Assembly (NCBI GenBank): GCA_963281255.1 | Contig: OY725504.1 | Coordinates: 744,001 to 808,000 of the forward strand | DNA length: 64,000 nucleotides | Source: Aphrocallistes beatrix | Lineage: Eukaryota; Porifera; Hexactinellida; Sceptrulophora; Aphrocallistidae | Reading direction: 5' to 3' | Shown here: one piece after another, positions 1 through 17,600 of the stretch | How the letters are laid out: the number at the start of each line of letters is the position of its first letter | How positions within the stretch are numbered: the first letter of the stretch is position 1 | Program-made: the position numbers and the translations under genes | Notes under the pieces: generated by a model | Seen by the model: the letters and a program-made list of their open reading frames with translations, nothing else | What the model was told of the DNA's origin: nothing | Databases searched by the model: none

Positions 1-3000
1 CTTGGAAAGCGTCCTTACGTCAGGTATGAATCGAACTTTAAATTCCATACAGCCATTAACGTATCTAGCTAAATGCTAGTCTGTTCCAATAATCCAAATT
101 GTATATTGATTTTTATTATAATTGTTTAGCATTGACGAAATTATCAAGCATTACAAGAAGGAGCCAATTCACGAACAAATCTGTTTAGGATTCCCCGTTC
201 CAAAGGCAAGTATCGAACTTAATTACTTTCTTCACTTATTATGCTGATTTATTGAAAATATATTACTCTGTTCAGACCAGCGCTCCTCTTCCAATCGATC
301 TCCCAGTCCTCGGTCCAGAAGAGATTGAGAAGAAACACAAGTCCTTCAAGGAAAAAGCTCATCACGCCAGAATGAAGGAGAAGGAGAGTATTCTCAAATC
401 AGGCACTATCTTCCGTAAAGGTACGTACATTCTGTTAATTAAAATCTAATACAGATCACACAAATATTTCAGGCGCTTTTTCCCAATAAACCAAGTATTA
501 GCTTTACACACTTGTATACGAATGCCAGTCAACTCGTACCTAGCCAACAGAAAATCCTGCTGTACGCTGTCTTACAGATATCTCATCTAAATACTATAGA
601 AATCGTACTTTCATTTTGGTAGTGGTACGAGTTGACTTGTTCCCCTTATGTATACTAGGTTTAATATATTGACTTAATTATTGATTTATATTGACAATTT
701 TCAGAGAAAGTGTCATTCCGAACAAAATGGAAGTCCTACCACATCCAGCTACATAAGGACTACAGACTCGTGTTTAAAGAGAGTGAGAAGGTATTTATTT
801 CAGTAGTGTGAATGTGCACTCTGGTCTATCACAGTCGACTCCGGTTATCACTTGATATTTTTGCCCCGATTCAAGAGGAGTCCCAATTAACCATTGAAAT
901 TTAGTATCAACGGTCTATTACTATCAATTACTATCAAGTTACTACGTATATGTAAATATTATTCTGGTCAGATTTAATTTTTACTCATTTATCATGATTG
1001 TTAAATTTATTATTGTGTTATATAGCATACCAAAGCCAAGAACCTTATCGATCTGACCAACTGTTCAATCAATCAAGTGCACACCTCATTATTTATAAAG
1101 TGAGTGTCTCGAAAAGTTGCTTACCCGTAAACTACTTCGTTTCTATGAATCTAACTTGATGTCTTTAGAGATCACGTCTTCCTCATTATCGACTATTCTC
1201 TCGCGCAAAAGAGAACCGTTAATTACTTGGCTTGTCAAACCAAAGAAGATTATGACGTAAGCGTTACTAATGACAAATAAGTTAATTATATTTGTACATA
1301 CCCCGACGGTCAATGTTGCAACTTTAAATTATGTTTACCTTTCTTGATTTAAATATTTATTTTCAATATTTTGTATTTATTGTTTGTTTTATTAGATCTG
1401 GCTTGACGCCTTGAAAAGGTGTACTTCCGGAGAGAGGAATCAAGAAAAGAAAGACTACAAAACCATTCGCAATCTCACCATCGGGATTCAATCCTGTAGC
1501 TTCGGCTCAGCCAACCAAGGTCTTTGCTACTGTGTCTTGTCAATGAATAACTGCGAGTTCGCTCGTACCAATATTGCGCAGTACACTGACAAGTACTACT
1601 GGAATAAGGAGTTCACATTCTGGTGAGTATAGACCCTTATGCAGTGTTTCCCTCAGGATTAATGGAAAGCGAGTTAATTTTTGCATTTTTTTGCGGTTTA
1701 TTCGGGGAAGTTGCATTATTTAACAACAAAATCACGTTATTCGACAAGCTAACCGTGCTAAATAGCCCGCTTAACGCGCTCGACGGGAAACACTGCCCTT
1801 ATGTTTATAGTACTGGATCATTTTTGATGTCTTATTTCCCATTATTATATATCCCAATGATTATGTAGAATTATCGTTCATAGTATGGTGGTAGTTCACG
1901 TATATACATTTCCAATCTATTCTCTAAGTATTTTATCATAATTATTCACTTGCTCTCCATCCAGGAACCTTTCTTACGATCTTGAGGAAATCAAAATTAA
2001 GCTCTACACAAAGAGTCCCTTACTCAAGACTAATGCAGGAGCTAGCATAGGTAAGGAGCAAATTTAGCTGGATTTAGGTTTAACCGTAGAATGCCCAGAG
2101 AGACACAGTGTCCCCGATATCGCGGATGTCTCCCAGCCATTTTCTATGGCACTGAAGCCATAAAAGTGCGAAGCCATATAAATGCTGGGCATTCTACAGT
2201 TTAAAAAATGTTTACACATTCCACTGAGTTTTGAGTTTTAATATATTTGATGTACAATATAAAATTTGTTTCGTATTTTAGGTGAAACAACTATCAGTTT
2301 CAGTTCATTCCCCACTCAAGATAGAATAGATGCTTGGTACACTTTGAGTAACAAATCTGGACCAAAAGGCAGCCTCAGACTCAAAGTTAAATTCCAGGTT
2401 TGATATCCAACAAATAAATTGTGGCAGTTACGATCAGAGGCATAGCGAGGGTGTGGCACATGCGGCAAGGCCTCAACCCAATAATTTTGTACTGTACTCT
2501 GGCAGCACCCTAAAATTCAGTCGGCTACGTCCCTGGTTACAACACTGCTGTACTTATATGGTGTCATGAATGCTAGATCCCTCACACCAATATTCAATCC
2601 TATGCGGTTATTCAGTAGTGTTTCCCCACAAAGCGCGTTAAGTGCGTCTTTTAACGCACTTAGCTAGTCAAGTACCGCACGTTAGGTGCTAAATATTTTA
2701 TCAAAATAAACCGAAAAAATATGTCATCTTAACGCGCTTTTTAATAATTATTAAGGGAAACATTGCATTATTGATTGTACAATTTCGTTTAGAACGAGGT
2801 CGTGCTTCTGCTTAAAGAGTATGAAATCTTCCAAGCGACCCTGCTAGAGAACTCACTCATGGCTCTCCAGAGCCTGGACACCGTGATGTCAGACGACAGG
2901 AGCACACTGAGTGCCTCTCTCGTGCAGATACTGAAATGTTCTCAGACCACGCACATACTAATTCCCACCATGCTCGAATCTGAAGTTAGGAAAGCATTGA

Positions 3001-4857
3001 GCGGTAGCTATTTATATAGATTTCATGAAATACTATTTGAAGCATGAATTATTGTTCTGTTATTAGAGTCCAAATCCTCTCTCTTCCGCAACACTACCCT
3101 AGTCACATCGCTAATGGATCACTTGATGCGAAATGTCTGTATTACCTATGTACAGGAGATTCTTGGGGAGCAGATTAACTCGATTATCAATGAGCAACAT
3201 TCACTTGAGGTAGGCAGATCATACGAGTAGTGTGTAGACATACTGCTTCATACCATGACATACGTTCATTTGATAATGCAATGATGAATATTTCCAGATC
3301 GATCCTCTTAAAATTCAAGAATTGCAAATTCAAGACAACTTAAGCGTGCTCCTCTACCACATCCAATCTGTTTGGGACAAGATCCACTCTTCTGCTAACA
3401 AACTACCCAGGTGTGACAGTAAGAACATTGATAGCATAGTTCGTGTGTAGTTTACTAGATATATCATGTGCACATGTGATTCTGTACACTCCCACAGAAT
3501 TCTCAGATACATCTTCTTCAAGATCAGACATCAAGTCAGTGAGAAATGGCCAGATGACAAGCTTATAGGCCATAAGGTTGTCAGGTGTGTTTCTTGTGTA
3601 GAGAGATGCAGATGTCTTACATTATGTATCCCAGCTTTATAATGAAACAATTATGTTTGACTTTTTTTGTCTTTTAGTTGCTTTTTATTTTTGAGATTTA
3701 TCTGTCCAGCGATCACTAATCCAAAGCTGTATTTCGTTGTTGAAGGTTTGCTAATAAGCACTTAAATGTTAGCTATTCTATCGCAGTGGTATTCAAACTG
3801 GGCACCCTAGGCTTCTCATGGGACACGCCGTCTCTCAAAATATTATATCTCAACTTATTAAAAATAATAGCATGAGTTAACTGTTGGGGGTACGCAGAAA
3901 GTCAAAAACAGTCTGGGGGGTACGCTTGGAGAAATGTTTGAATACCACTTTTCCATCGCATACTTTACATTTATGAAATTCTTCTCATCTAGACCCTCCT
4001 CCCCACTCCATTCGCTCCTTGACACTCGTTGCTAAGGCTCTCCAGAACCTGTCTAACTTCGCTACTCTCCCTAAGGTATCTCACCTGACCAGGAATAGCT
4101 TGCTTTTTCCTCCATAACTGTATTTTTATTGAATGTGTTGTTGTATTGAACACTACAGGTAAATCTCTAAATACGGCAACTCCGAGATCCGAGATTAATA
4201 CATTGTGAACCTTACTTGTATAATGATATTAGTTATTCTTTTGTTTGTATAGGAACAATACATGAGAGTACTGAAGTACTTTCTCGAGGAAAAACAGAAA
4301 GAAATGAAAAGTTTCTTGGATCTGATATCTTCACAGGTTTATATTGTGCCAATTTTTTAATTACGAGTTGGAATGCACATACTCGAATAGTGATCTCAAA
4401 GTATTACCCTTTCCCCGGGGGATCTTAACAAGTTTAATCACTTAGCAAAGTTCTCTCTAATGACCTCCATCTAGGCAGTAATATCTTTTTAGTTCTGACT
4501 AGCAACCTGTCAAAATTGTGTTGGTAGAAATACGATAAGCCCACTACGATTTTGTAGAGTTAATCTGTCAATAGTTCAAGAGGTCTTCTCTCTAGGATTC
4601 TATTCCGTCCTATCAGTCAGTGGAGATAGACGCCGCTAATGAGCTAGCTACCCTGCACCACAAGGTACAAGCAGCTAGAGGGAGACTGGGTGAGGATCCC
4701 AGTCCTCAGGTACAGTTATACTATTATGACGGCGACAAAATGGTAGCCGACAAAGCTAAACAAATTTGAATCTACATTATTTGTCTAGGTTGCTGCACTA
4801 GTCAAAGCCTCTGATCAGCTTTTAACGAGAGAAGAAGTTTGTACCGCAGCCTTTTGA
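1..4857 (+). CDS. RASA1: RASA1-like Ras GTPase-activating protein, 3' part (5' end outside window)
   Basis: This is the C-terminal 630 residues of a p120 RasGAP, which stimulates GTP hydrolysis on Ras at the membrane. Eighteen exons join in frame: 1-23, 130-205, 276-420, 705-790, 1026-1099, 1169-1256, 1396-1622, 1965-2050, 2282-2397, 2793-3003, 3067-3209, 3298-3410, 3498-3584, 3678-3745, 3993-4075, 4253-4336, 4596-4709 and 4789-4857. The order is the end of the second SH2 domain (SIDEIIKHYKKEPI), a PH domain (exons 3-7), C2 (exons 7-9) and RasGAP (exons 10-17). The arginine finger is present in LFRNTTLVTSL, as is the FLR motif in FLFLRFICPAITNP. SH2 followed by PH-C2-GAP separates RASA1 from RASA2/3 and SynGAP. 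Intron 2 (206-275) uses a GC donor. Introns carry several transposon relics. The upstream SH2 and SH3 exons lie before base 1. Confidence 0.95.
206..275 (+). other. GC-AG intron of the RASA1-like gene
   Basis: The exon ends CCAAAG and the intron begins GCAAGT, the usual strong context of minor GC-AG introns. It ends TTCAG at 275. Exons 2 and 3 are both in phase 0 across it and give a protein that aligns with RASA1 on both sides. No alternative GT donor keeps the frame. Confidence 0.8.
1642..1795. mobile_element. hAT-type MITE in RASA1 intron 7, exact 8-bp target duplication
   Basis: Terminal inverted repeats read CAGTGTTTCCC at the left and GGGAAACACTG at the right. The flanks are identical 8-mers, CCCTTATG at 1634-1641 and at 1796-1803. 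An 8-bp duplication around CAGNG ends is the signature of hAT transposition. There is no transposase, so it is non-autonomous. It begins only about 19 bases after the splice donor. Confidence 0.85.
2078..2204. mobile_element. Foldback/MITE-like element in RASA1 intron 8
   Basis: Imperfect inverted ends: GTTTAACCGTAGAATGCCCAG at the left pairs with CTGGGCATTCTACAGTTTAAA at the right. The interior is noncoding. Superfamily is not clear from the ends. Confidence 0.6.
2611..2774. mobile_element. Second hAT-like MITE relic in RASA1 intron 9
   Basis: The left end CAGTAGTGTTTCCCCAC and the right end AAGGGAAACATTG resemble those of the element at 1642-1795. Both elements carry internal AACGCGCT-type sequence. 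I see no clear 8-bp duplication, so the exact ends are uncertain. Confidence 0.5.
3784..3950. mobile_element. hAT-type MITE in RASA1 intron 14
   Basis: Ends CAGTGGTATTCAAAC and GTTTGAATACCACTT are inverted repeats. The flanking 8-mers are TTCTATCG (3776-3783) and TTCCATCG (3951-3958), 7 of 8 identical. Noncoding interior. Confidence 0.7.
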
Positions 4858-5412
4858 ATCCTAGACATCTCTATCTCCATGCCTTGAATCGCTGCTCTCT
4901 ACACCTACATTTTCTCAAACTCATTTTCCTTGTTGCTTAACTTTTGGAGTTATATACATATAGTTTTTTAGCTATAGTTTCCTGGATGTTCCTTTCTCTG
5001 TAAATATATATATTAAGCTGCTTAAAACTTCATTTTTTAGATTAGGTAGTGCAATTAAATGGAAGAATTTATAATTATTTTTAATGCTCCATTGTATGAA
5101 TGGGAGTTAAATACAGAGGTGTGATATTCATCCATTTCCACTAACTGTCAAAAGGACCATATATTATGTATCATAAATGTGAGAAAATTCACTGAGAATA
5201 TTAATAATTGATTTGGCTATAAACTAAATTTCTAGTTAGTTATTCCATACTACTTTATGCTAGAAACCTTTAACTTGATCTAATGCAGATATTGGATCTT
5301 TATTTATTCTAATATATTTGTATCTAACATTCGCAGATTCTATTGTTAAGTAGTGTATAGAGAGAATTCACGTGGGTGAGTCCATCTTGATTTATACCGA
5401 CAAGAATTGGTT
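4858..5412. other. RASA1-Rac intergenic region
   Basis: Only about 550 bases separate the RASA1 stop from the Rac start codon on the same strand. It is AT-rich and has no ORF or repeat I can name. It must hold the RASA1 3' UTR and the Rac promoter and leader. No TATA box or polyadenylation site stands out. Confidence 0.5.
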
Positions 5413-11611
<6,199 letters not shown>

Positions 11612-14600
11612 AAATCTCCCCTTACTTTGCCTTACCTACCCACTGCATCGAACCAATACCCTAGTTTGTTATTAAGAACCATTGTCACTTGTTTATTTTG
11701 ACTTATCCACATTAATGATAAAGATGATTTATTACAGTGAAAAGTGTGTGAGATAAATAATCATAGGGAATTAGCAACATTTTAACAGCAGCAATTATCT
11801 TGTTAGCGACTGCTGATTAGTATGACGACAATGATCAGAATATATCTAATCTATAATTCTTCCTTGATATTTTAAACAATGAATTGAAATGTAGCAACAT
11901 TCCCTAAATTTAATATTCTAGAATTTTAGATTCTGACAGGGAATGAAAGGAGTAAACTTTTGCCATCTAATTCGCTCTTCCACTGCTAGAGTAATTATTC
12001 ACACTTTCTATTGGCCTTAATATATACGTATTGACTTTAACAGCAACAGAGTTCCTCCTACAACTTCTTTATCTCAGTGAAAGGTTGAGGGTTGATGATA
12101 TTTGCGTTTTTCTTCCCCGCCGTAATATATTTGCAGGTGTTGCAAAAAAGATGCCTAAAATTAAGATTGAGTGGTAGTGCTACTTGATGGTGTTAGGATT
12201 GTGTAATGCATTTTACTATGCAAGAAATCAAATTTTATAATTAAAACCGCGATTTTGACTATCTTACATTTTTGTCCCCAAAAAAATGTAAAGAATTTAC
12301 AGTTTAGTTTGTAAGCTAAGCATTGAATAAATAATCTAATTAACTCTTAGCCTCTGGTTAATGTCTAAATCTTTTTTTTAAATTAAATTTTTATAAATCA
12401 CTAATTCATATATCGACAAATCATTTCAGTCCGCGCTCTTCCCGATCCTAATGCATTTTGCGGTTAAGCTTTCTGTCTCGGATATAAATTTTAATTATGA
12501 AATACTACTCTGTATTTGAGTTAGGCCAGTCTACGGAACTAACAGGACAAACAGACCATTCATTCGTAGTAGTTTACAGTCTAGCAAATGCCAGCGAGCC
12601 AGACCAGCTGCCTGCTAGGCCGGAAATGGTTATAGCTAGTCAATCTGAGTGGTAGGGTTAGACAAAGCATTTCCATAAATTGGAATACAATGGCACAAAC
12701 TTATAAGCTAAACAAGAAAGTCATTGTCTTGCCCAAAGCAGGAACTGCTCTTACGCTAACCAAAATGCTTGACCATAGCAACGTAGGAATGCAACAACAT
12801 TCCTTTGAAAATTTCTAAATTTTTCAAATCATCTTATGCAGGGGAGCTATCTCTAATTTTTAGTGTGCCTACTAATCGACTATACTATCCTGGTGCTATA
12901 GTATAGTGACCAACTTCTAACATTCCTGGGTCCCTATTTCGTTTCTACTTTCTGCTACTATTTACTGCAGAGGCAGAATTTAGCTCTGACAGGTCTCAGA
13001 ACTCTGCCACATTGGCACCGCCACTGGTACAGTCGATGTGAAGAAGAAATTATTTCAATTTAGCGAAATACTTGTAGGTACTAGGTAGTATCCTGTTTCA
13101 TTTGTTATTTTGAGCTAGTTAAGCGCGCGTTCCTCTGAAGGCCAAGAACTACGACTAAAGTATATCATAACGATTCAGTTCTCCCTGAGGCGGATTCTTA
13201 TATGAAATACCACAGATATAGTATGCATATGTGCAGACTTGTTATGTACTCCCCTTTACATTGGAGTCTGGAACCGCCTTTTGAGTAATAATTGGAGAGG
13301 CATTTGACATTAGTATTATTAAACTAGTGCGAAATAGTGCACACTGGTATAGGACGAACTTGAAAGGAGACTTAACCTAAACTTAGTTTTGAATGGTTCA
13401 ACAAACGGGATAAAAGCAATATTAATATTTGTTATCATTTCAAAATCAAGAAGATAAGTATATTTAAGACAGAACTATCAGTGCAGTTCGTGTAGAGGGA
13501 TGCCCTTATATGGAATGGACAGTGCACCACATCCTTCCGTACGCAGCATCCTGTGGAATATAATAGTCCGATATTTGTCAGCTTTGGTATGGACTATAGA
13601 CTTTTAATATTTGCTTCTGATTTCCATGAACTTTTTACGTATTTATTTTCACACATTCTGTACAAATTATTAATGAAATCTCAACGACTAATATAGTATA
13701 TGTAGATTCCGACTTTCGTACCTTTTTTAAAAAATTTAAAATATGAATATTTTACGCCATATTACAAATGAATATATGTAATTTTCACACCTCTGGTTGG
13801 TGTCTTCTACAGCTACACTATCGGTCTGCCTACCGATATTTTTGTAAACCTATCTCGATTCGGTCTGAAGTATCCATTCGATTTATCCAGCTTCATAGAT
13901 CAGGGATAAGCATTGTAAATCTTCATTTTCAATTGATACTTTTCAAATGATAATTGAAGGCTATTGTCTCGGTAAACCTTGTAGAAGTTATTACTTCTAA
14001 TTCTGACACTTTCATTTCAGGACTGAACCGTAAAACTGGAAGGGAAATAATTACAATTTTTCTATCAATCTTTGATTGACTCTTGACCACAGGCCAGGAC
14101 TTCTGTCCATAGCTCTGCCAATTAAACTCTCTTAGCCTAACAATGAATTTGTCAGAATCAATTGAATCTTCACATAAAAATGTGTAAATCTTCAAAGAAT
14201 GAGCCTTTGATCTTATATTAATTGGTTTATCTCCTTTTCAAAACGCGAACTAGACAAGCTTCATTCACGTGCAGATTTCAATATGGTTATAATCTCAAGT
14301 TCACCACTGCCAAACTTCTATAAAGTCATTCGAGTATGACTTCATTTGAAGTTAGTATGTGCGAAGAGTTCTGGCGTATTGAATGCAGCTTCTAAACTTG
14401 AAACTCAAGTGCAATCCAAGCTTTCTTTGTTTTAGCTACTCAACTGAAGAGAACATTGTTACAGCTTATTATCAGCTAGCTTCAAAGGAAACCTAATCCA
14501 GTAGAACTATAAATACTAGTTTACTCTGTGATGCTTTTTAGATCAAACCTTCAATTTCACTTTATACGCACTTTGAATCGCATTTGATTTTATCCAATTC

Positions 14601-14621
14601 CAAATTTGAACTCTTATTTCC
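11612..14621. other. Rac-axin intergenic region
   Basis: About 3 kb without a gene I can support. It contains the Rac 3' UTR, with candidate AATAAA signals near 11755 and 12326. Around 12655-12770 a stretch with GTCATTGTCTTGCCCAAAG resembles a conserved block of marine-invertebrate SINEs, but I cannot define its ends. The ORFs at 13768 and 13929 look like chance. Confidence 0.4.
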
Positions 14622-17600
14622 ATGTCGATTCTTACTGAGCGAGCAAACCCATCCGACTTGGATAAATGCGCAGAACTCGGGATCGACAAGTAAGTTACTT
14701 TTATTCTATTGTCAAATTATCTCACTCATGTACGTATATCAATATTTATATTTTTTTGTCATGGAAGTAATAGCCATTATTTTCTCACATTCCCTAAATA
14801 TTTTTTTCATGAATTTCTCAACAACGCTTGAAATATCCAACAATGCCTATACCTAGTTCAACGGTAACTCTAGTAATTACCTCATTAGCGAAACAATTAT
14901 ACTCCACCACCTCGCACTGACAGCCTTTGTTCGTACCAATTTGCCATTTGTAAGTACTAATTGGGAAAGTAATTATGGCTGAATATACTCATTCATTCTT
15001 TGATTGTATCTGGTGAATTAAGGGTTAGTTCATTGAGTATAGTATTTTATATTCATTGCTACTGAATTCATTGTGTTCGTTTGTCCGTTTGCTGGTGTAT
15101 AAACTGTTAATCTCGGAAATTTACTCCCTTCTTAAACCAGTGATGATGGAGATATAAACATTTAACGTAATTATAATAATATCGCAATAAAATGATGCGC
15201 TAGTTCCGTGTCAAGCGAATGACTCTGAGAATCTTAGTCATGATGAGTTATACAATTGTGGCAAGTGACCCATCACTTCCAGAACATTCCTAATTCATCT
15301 GTCTTGGTACACATTCTTCTGTGCAATAAAGTCAGCATAGCATATTAAATAGCTTTGATCTTTTAGTCAAACAATGGAATTTATTTGCGTAATAAAGTTC
15401 CCTTTCAAGATTTATCTTTCATGTTGACTGTCAGATAATCTTGCTAGTTTTCTTTCATGCTTTGAGAAATTGTATGTCCATGGGCACATTGACGGACTTT
15501 GAATAGGCATTTAACTGCCTTATAGATCTGGCGATGCAACAATACAATTCATTTTGCGTAGCCCATGTCTTTATCTGCTGATAAAATAGTTTGTGCGTGT
15601 GTGCACGTGTGTGTGTACTTAATTGCAGAGAAATTGGGAGTATTGAAAATTAAATTTATATCCATGTTTTCATGTAAAAATGCTCTTTGAAGTCCTCTGT
15701 TGGTTTGCGCTTTATTGTCAAGGTCATCCTACCTCCTTTTGATAATGTTATTATACGTATCCATGTATGAACTCGCTTAATTAATTGTGATGTTTCGATT
15801 GTTCAGTCTATTTGATCGTAGAATTGCGGCTAAATCACCCAAGCTTTTTGTTGAATAGAATATTCGCACACAAATCCAACTATTACAGAGCATAAGTTCA
15901 AAGTGAAAGATTCATTTTTCATCTTTTCAGCGATCCATATAACATACTACGTATAGCATTATGTTTCATAGCACAATTATGTGGTATCATTGTTTACACT
16001 GTTAACTGTGTGAAGTCAATCTGTATTATTTATTTACTGTATCAAGTTGCAAGAATGTTAGTTTTGCGTGATCCAATCATCTTGATGAATAATCCTGTTA
16101 TTTTTACCTAAAAGGATAGCGAATAATGATGTGTGAAGCATAGTTTTGGGTAGGCTGTCCTTTTATCTACGGTCAACGAATGTTGTTTTTGAGTTGAGAT
16201 GATGTTTTGATTCCATATACGTACATACGAATATGTATGGCGTAATTCGAAATTTTGCTTAGAGTTCTAAGAACTAAATTGGAATTTGTCCTGCATCCGA
16301 ACTTGGAAGAAAATGCGTGCTACTGCACAGTTCCAATCTATATTTACTGAATAACCTCTTGTAGTATTATATCAATGATTGCGAGCGACAGTGAAATGAC
16401 AGGTGATGAGCTTTCAGATTCTGATTCATCGAACAACTCTAACCCCTCACCGGTTTCCGCAGGCAGTCTCTACGGCAGTATGCTCCCCCTAGCCCCCATC
16501 ACGATGCACCCAACTGGCATCAATCGAGTCATTCTTACATTCAAAACCAGCGTGGAGATGTTGACACAGTTTCTCAACACAAACTTCGAAGCAAAAAACT
16601 TGATCGATTTTTGGTTGGCGTGTGAGGCTCTCTCAAAGTGAGTTTAATCATATTAGATATTCAGAGATAAAAATGTAATTATTTGGACAAGTAATGTCTT
16701 TTGTTAATACCGATAATCTCCATCAAAACTTAAATCATATCTACGTTGCAAAATTCTAATAGATTCATTCAGACAATGTAAACCTAATTTCAAATGTAAT
16801 TACTCTCTCTTTGATCTTCAATATTGATTTTTTGTCATTATATAATTGTAACTTTCTATATGACAATATTATTAGTGTGCCATCGTATTTAGCCTTTATT
16901 GTGGGGGCGAGCTAATGCAATCCTGTTATCGTCAATGCAGCGCTGGTGCAACAATTACTCCCCTCTAGATCTAAATGCTTTTTAAACGAGAAATATAACA
17001 AATTAACATCAAAGTAAGGCATATATCACAAATCTATTGGTACAATAGAGCACAGTGACTTTTTCTGACCTGCTGACTCAAAACATGCCAGTTAAATGTG
17101 TTCAAAATTGTTGCAATACGTGCGAGACATCTTAATTACCGTTTTCGTGTTTGAATGCAGTTTAGGTATAATTGTTATGCTCCAATTTAGACAAATATCT
17201 TCTTTCTTTGTAGTTAATTCTTGTCATTTTAAGGTTGTGCTGCTTGAAAGTTTAAAATTTTTGTGTTTTACTCAATTTGTTCTCGACTAGACTTAATAAC
17301 TGACGACCATTACTCGTTATAGAGACTCGCCAGTTACATCATCAAATTACTATAAATAGGCATCTCTAACACAGTTCCATGTGCGGTGCTGTTAAAACGA
17401 GATAAAAATGCTTTATGATGGAAAATTATGATTCATTTGGTTTCTTCCATATGTTCCAGACTGCACAGTAGAAATCAATTGTTTACACACACACACGCAT
17501 ACGCATACGCATATGTGCACCGAGTCAAAATACATGTTTAATTCGTTCAGTTCATTTTTCACAAGTACTACTACGTAGATGATAGATATTATAGTACATA

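Noticed and set aside
12655-12770. tRNA-derived SINE with pol III boxes
   Set aside because: Only one conserved-looking block (TTGTCTTGCCCAAAG) is visible. I could not find A and B boxes or ends.
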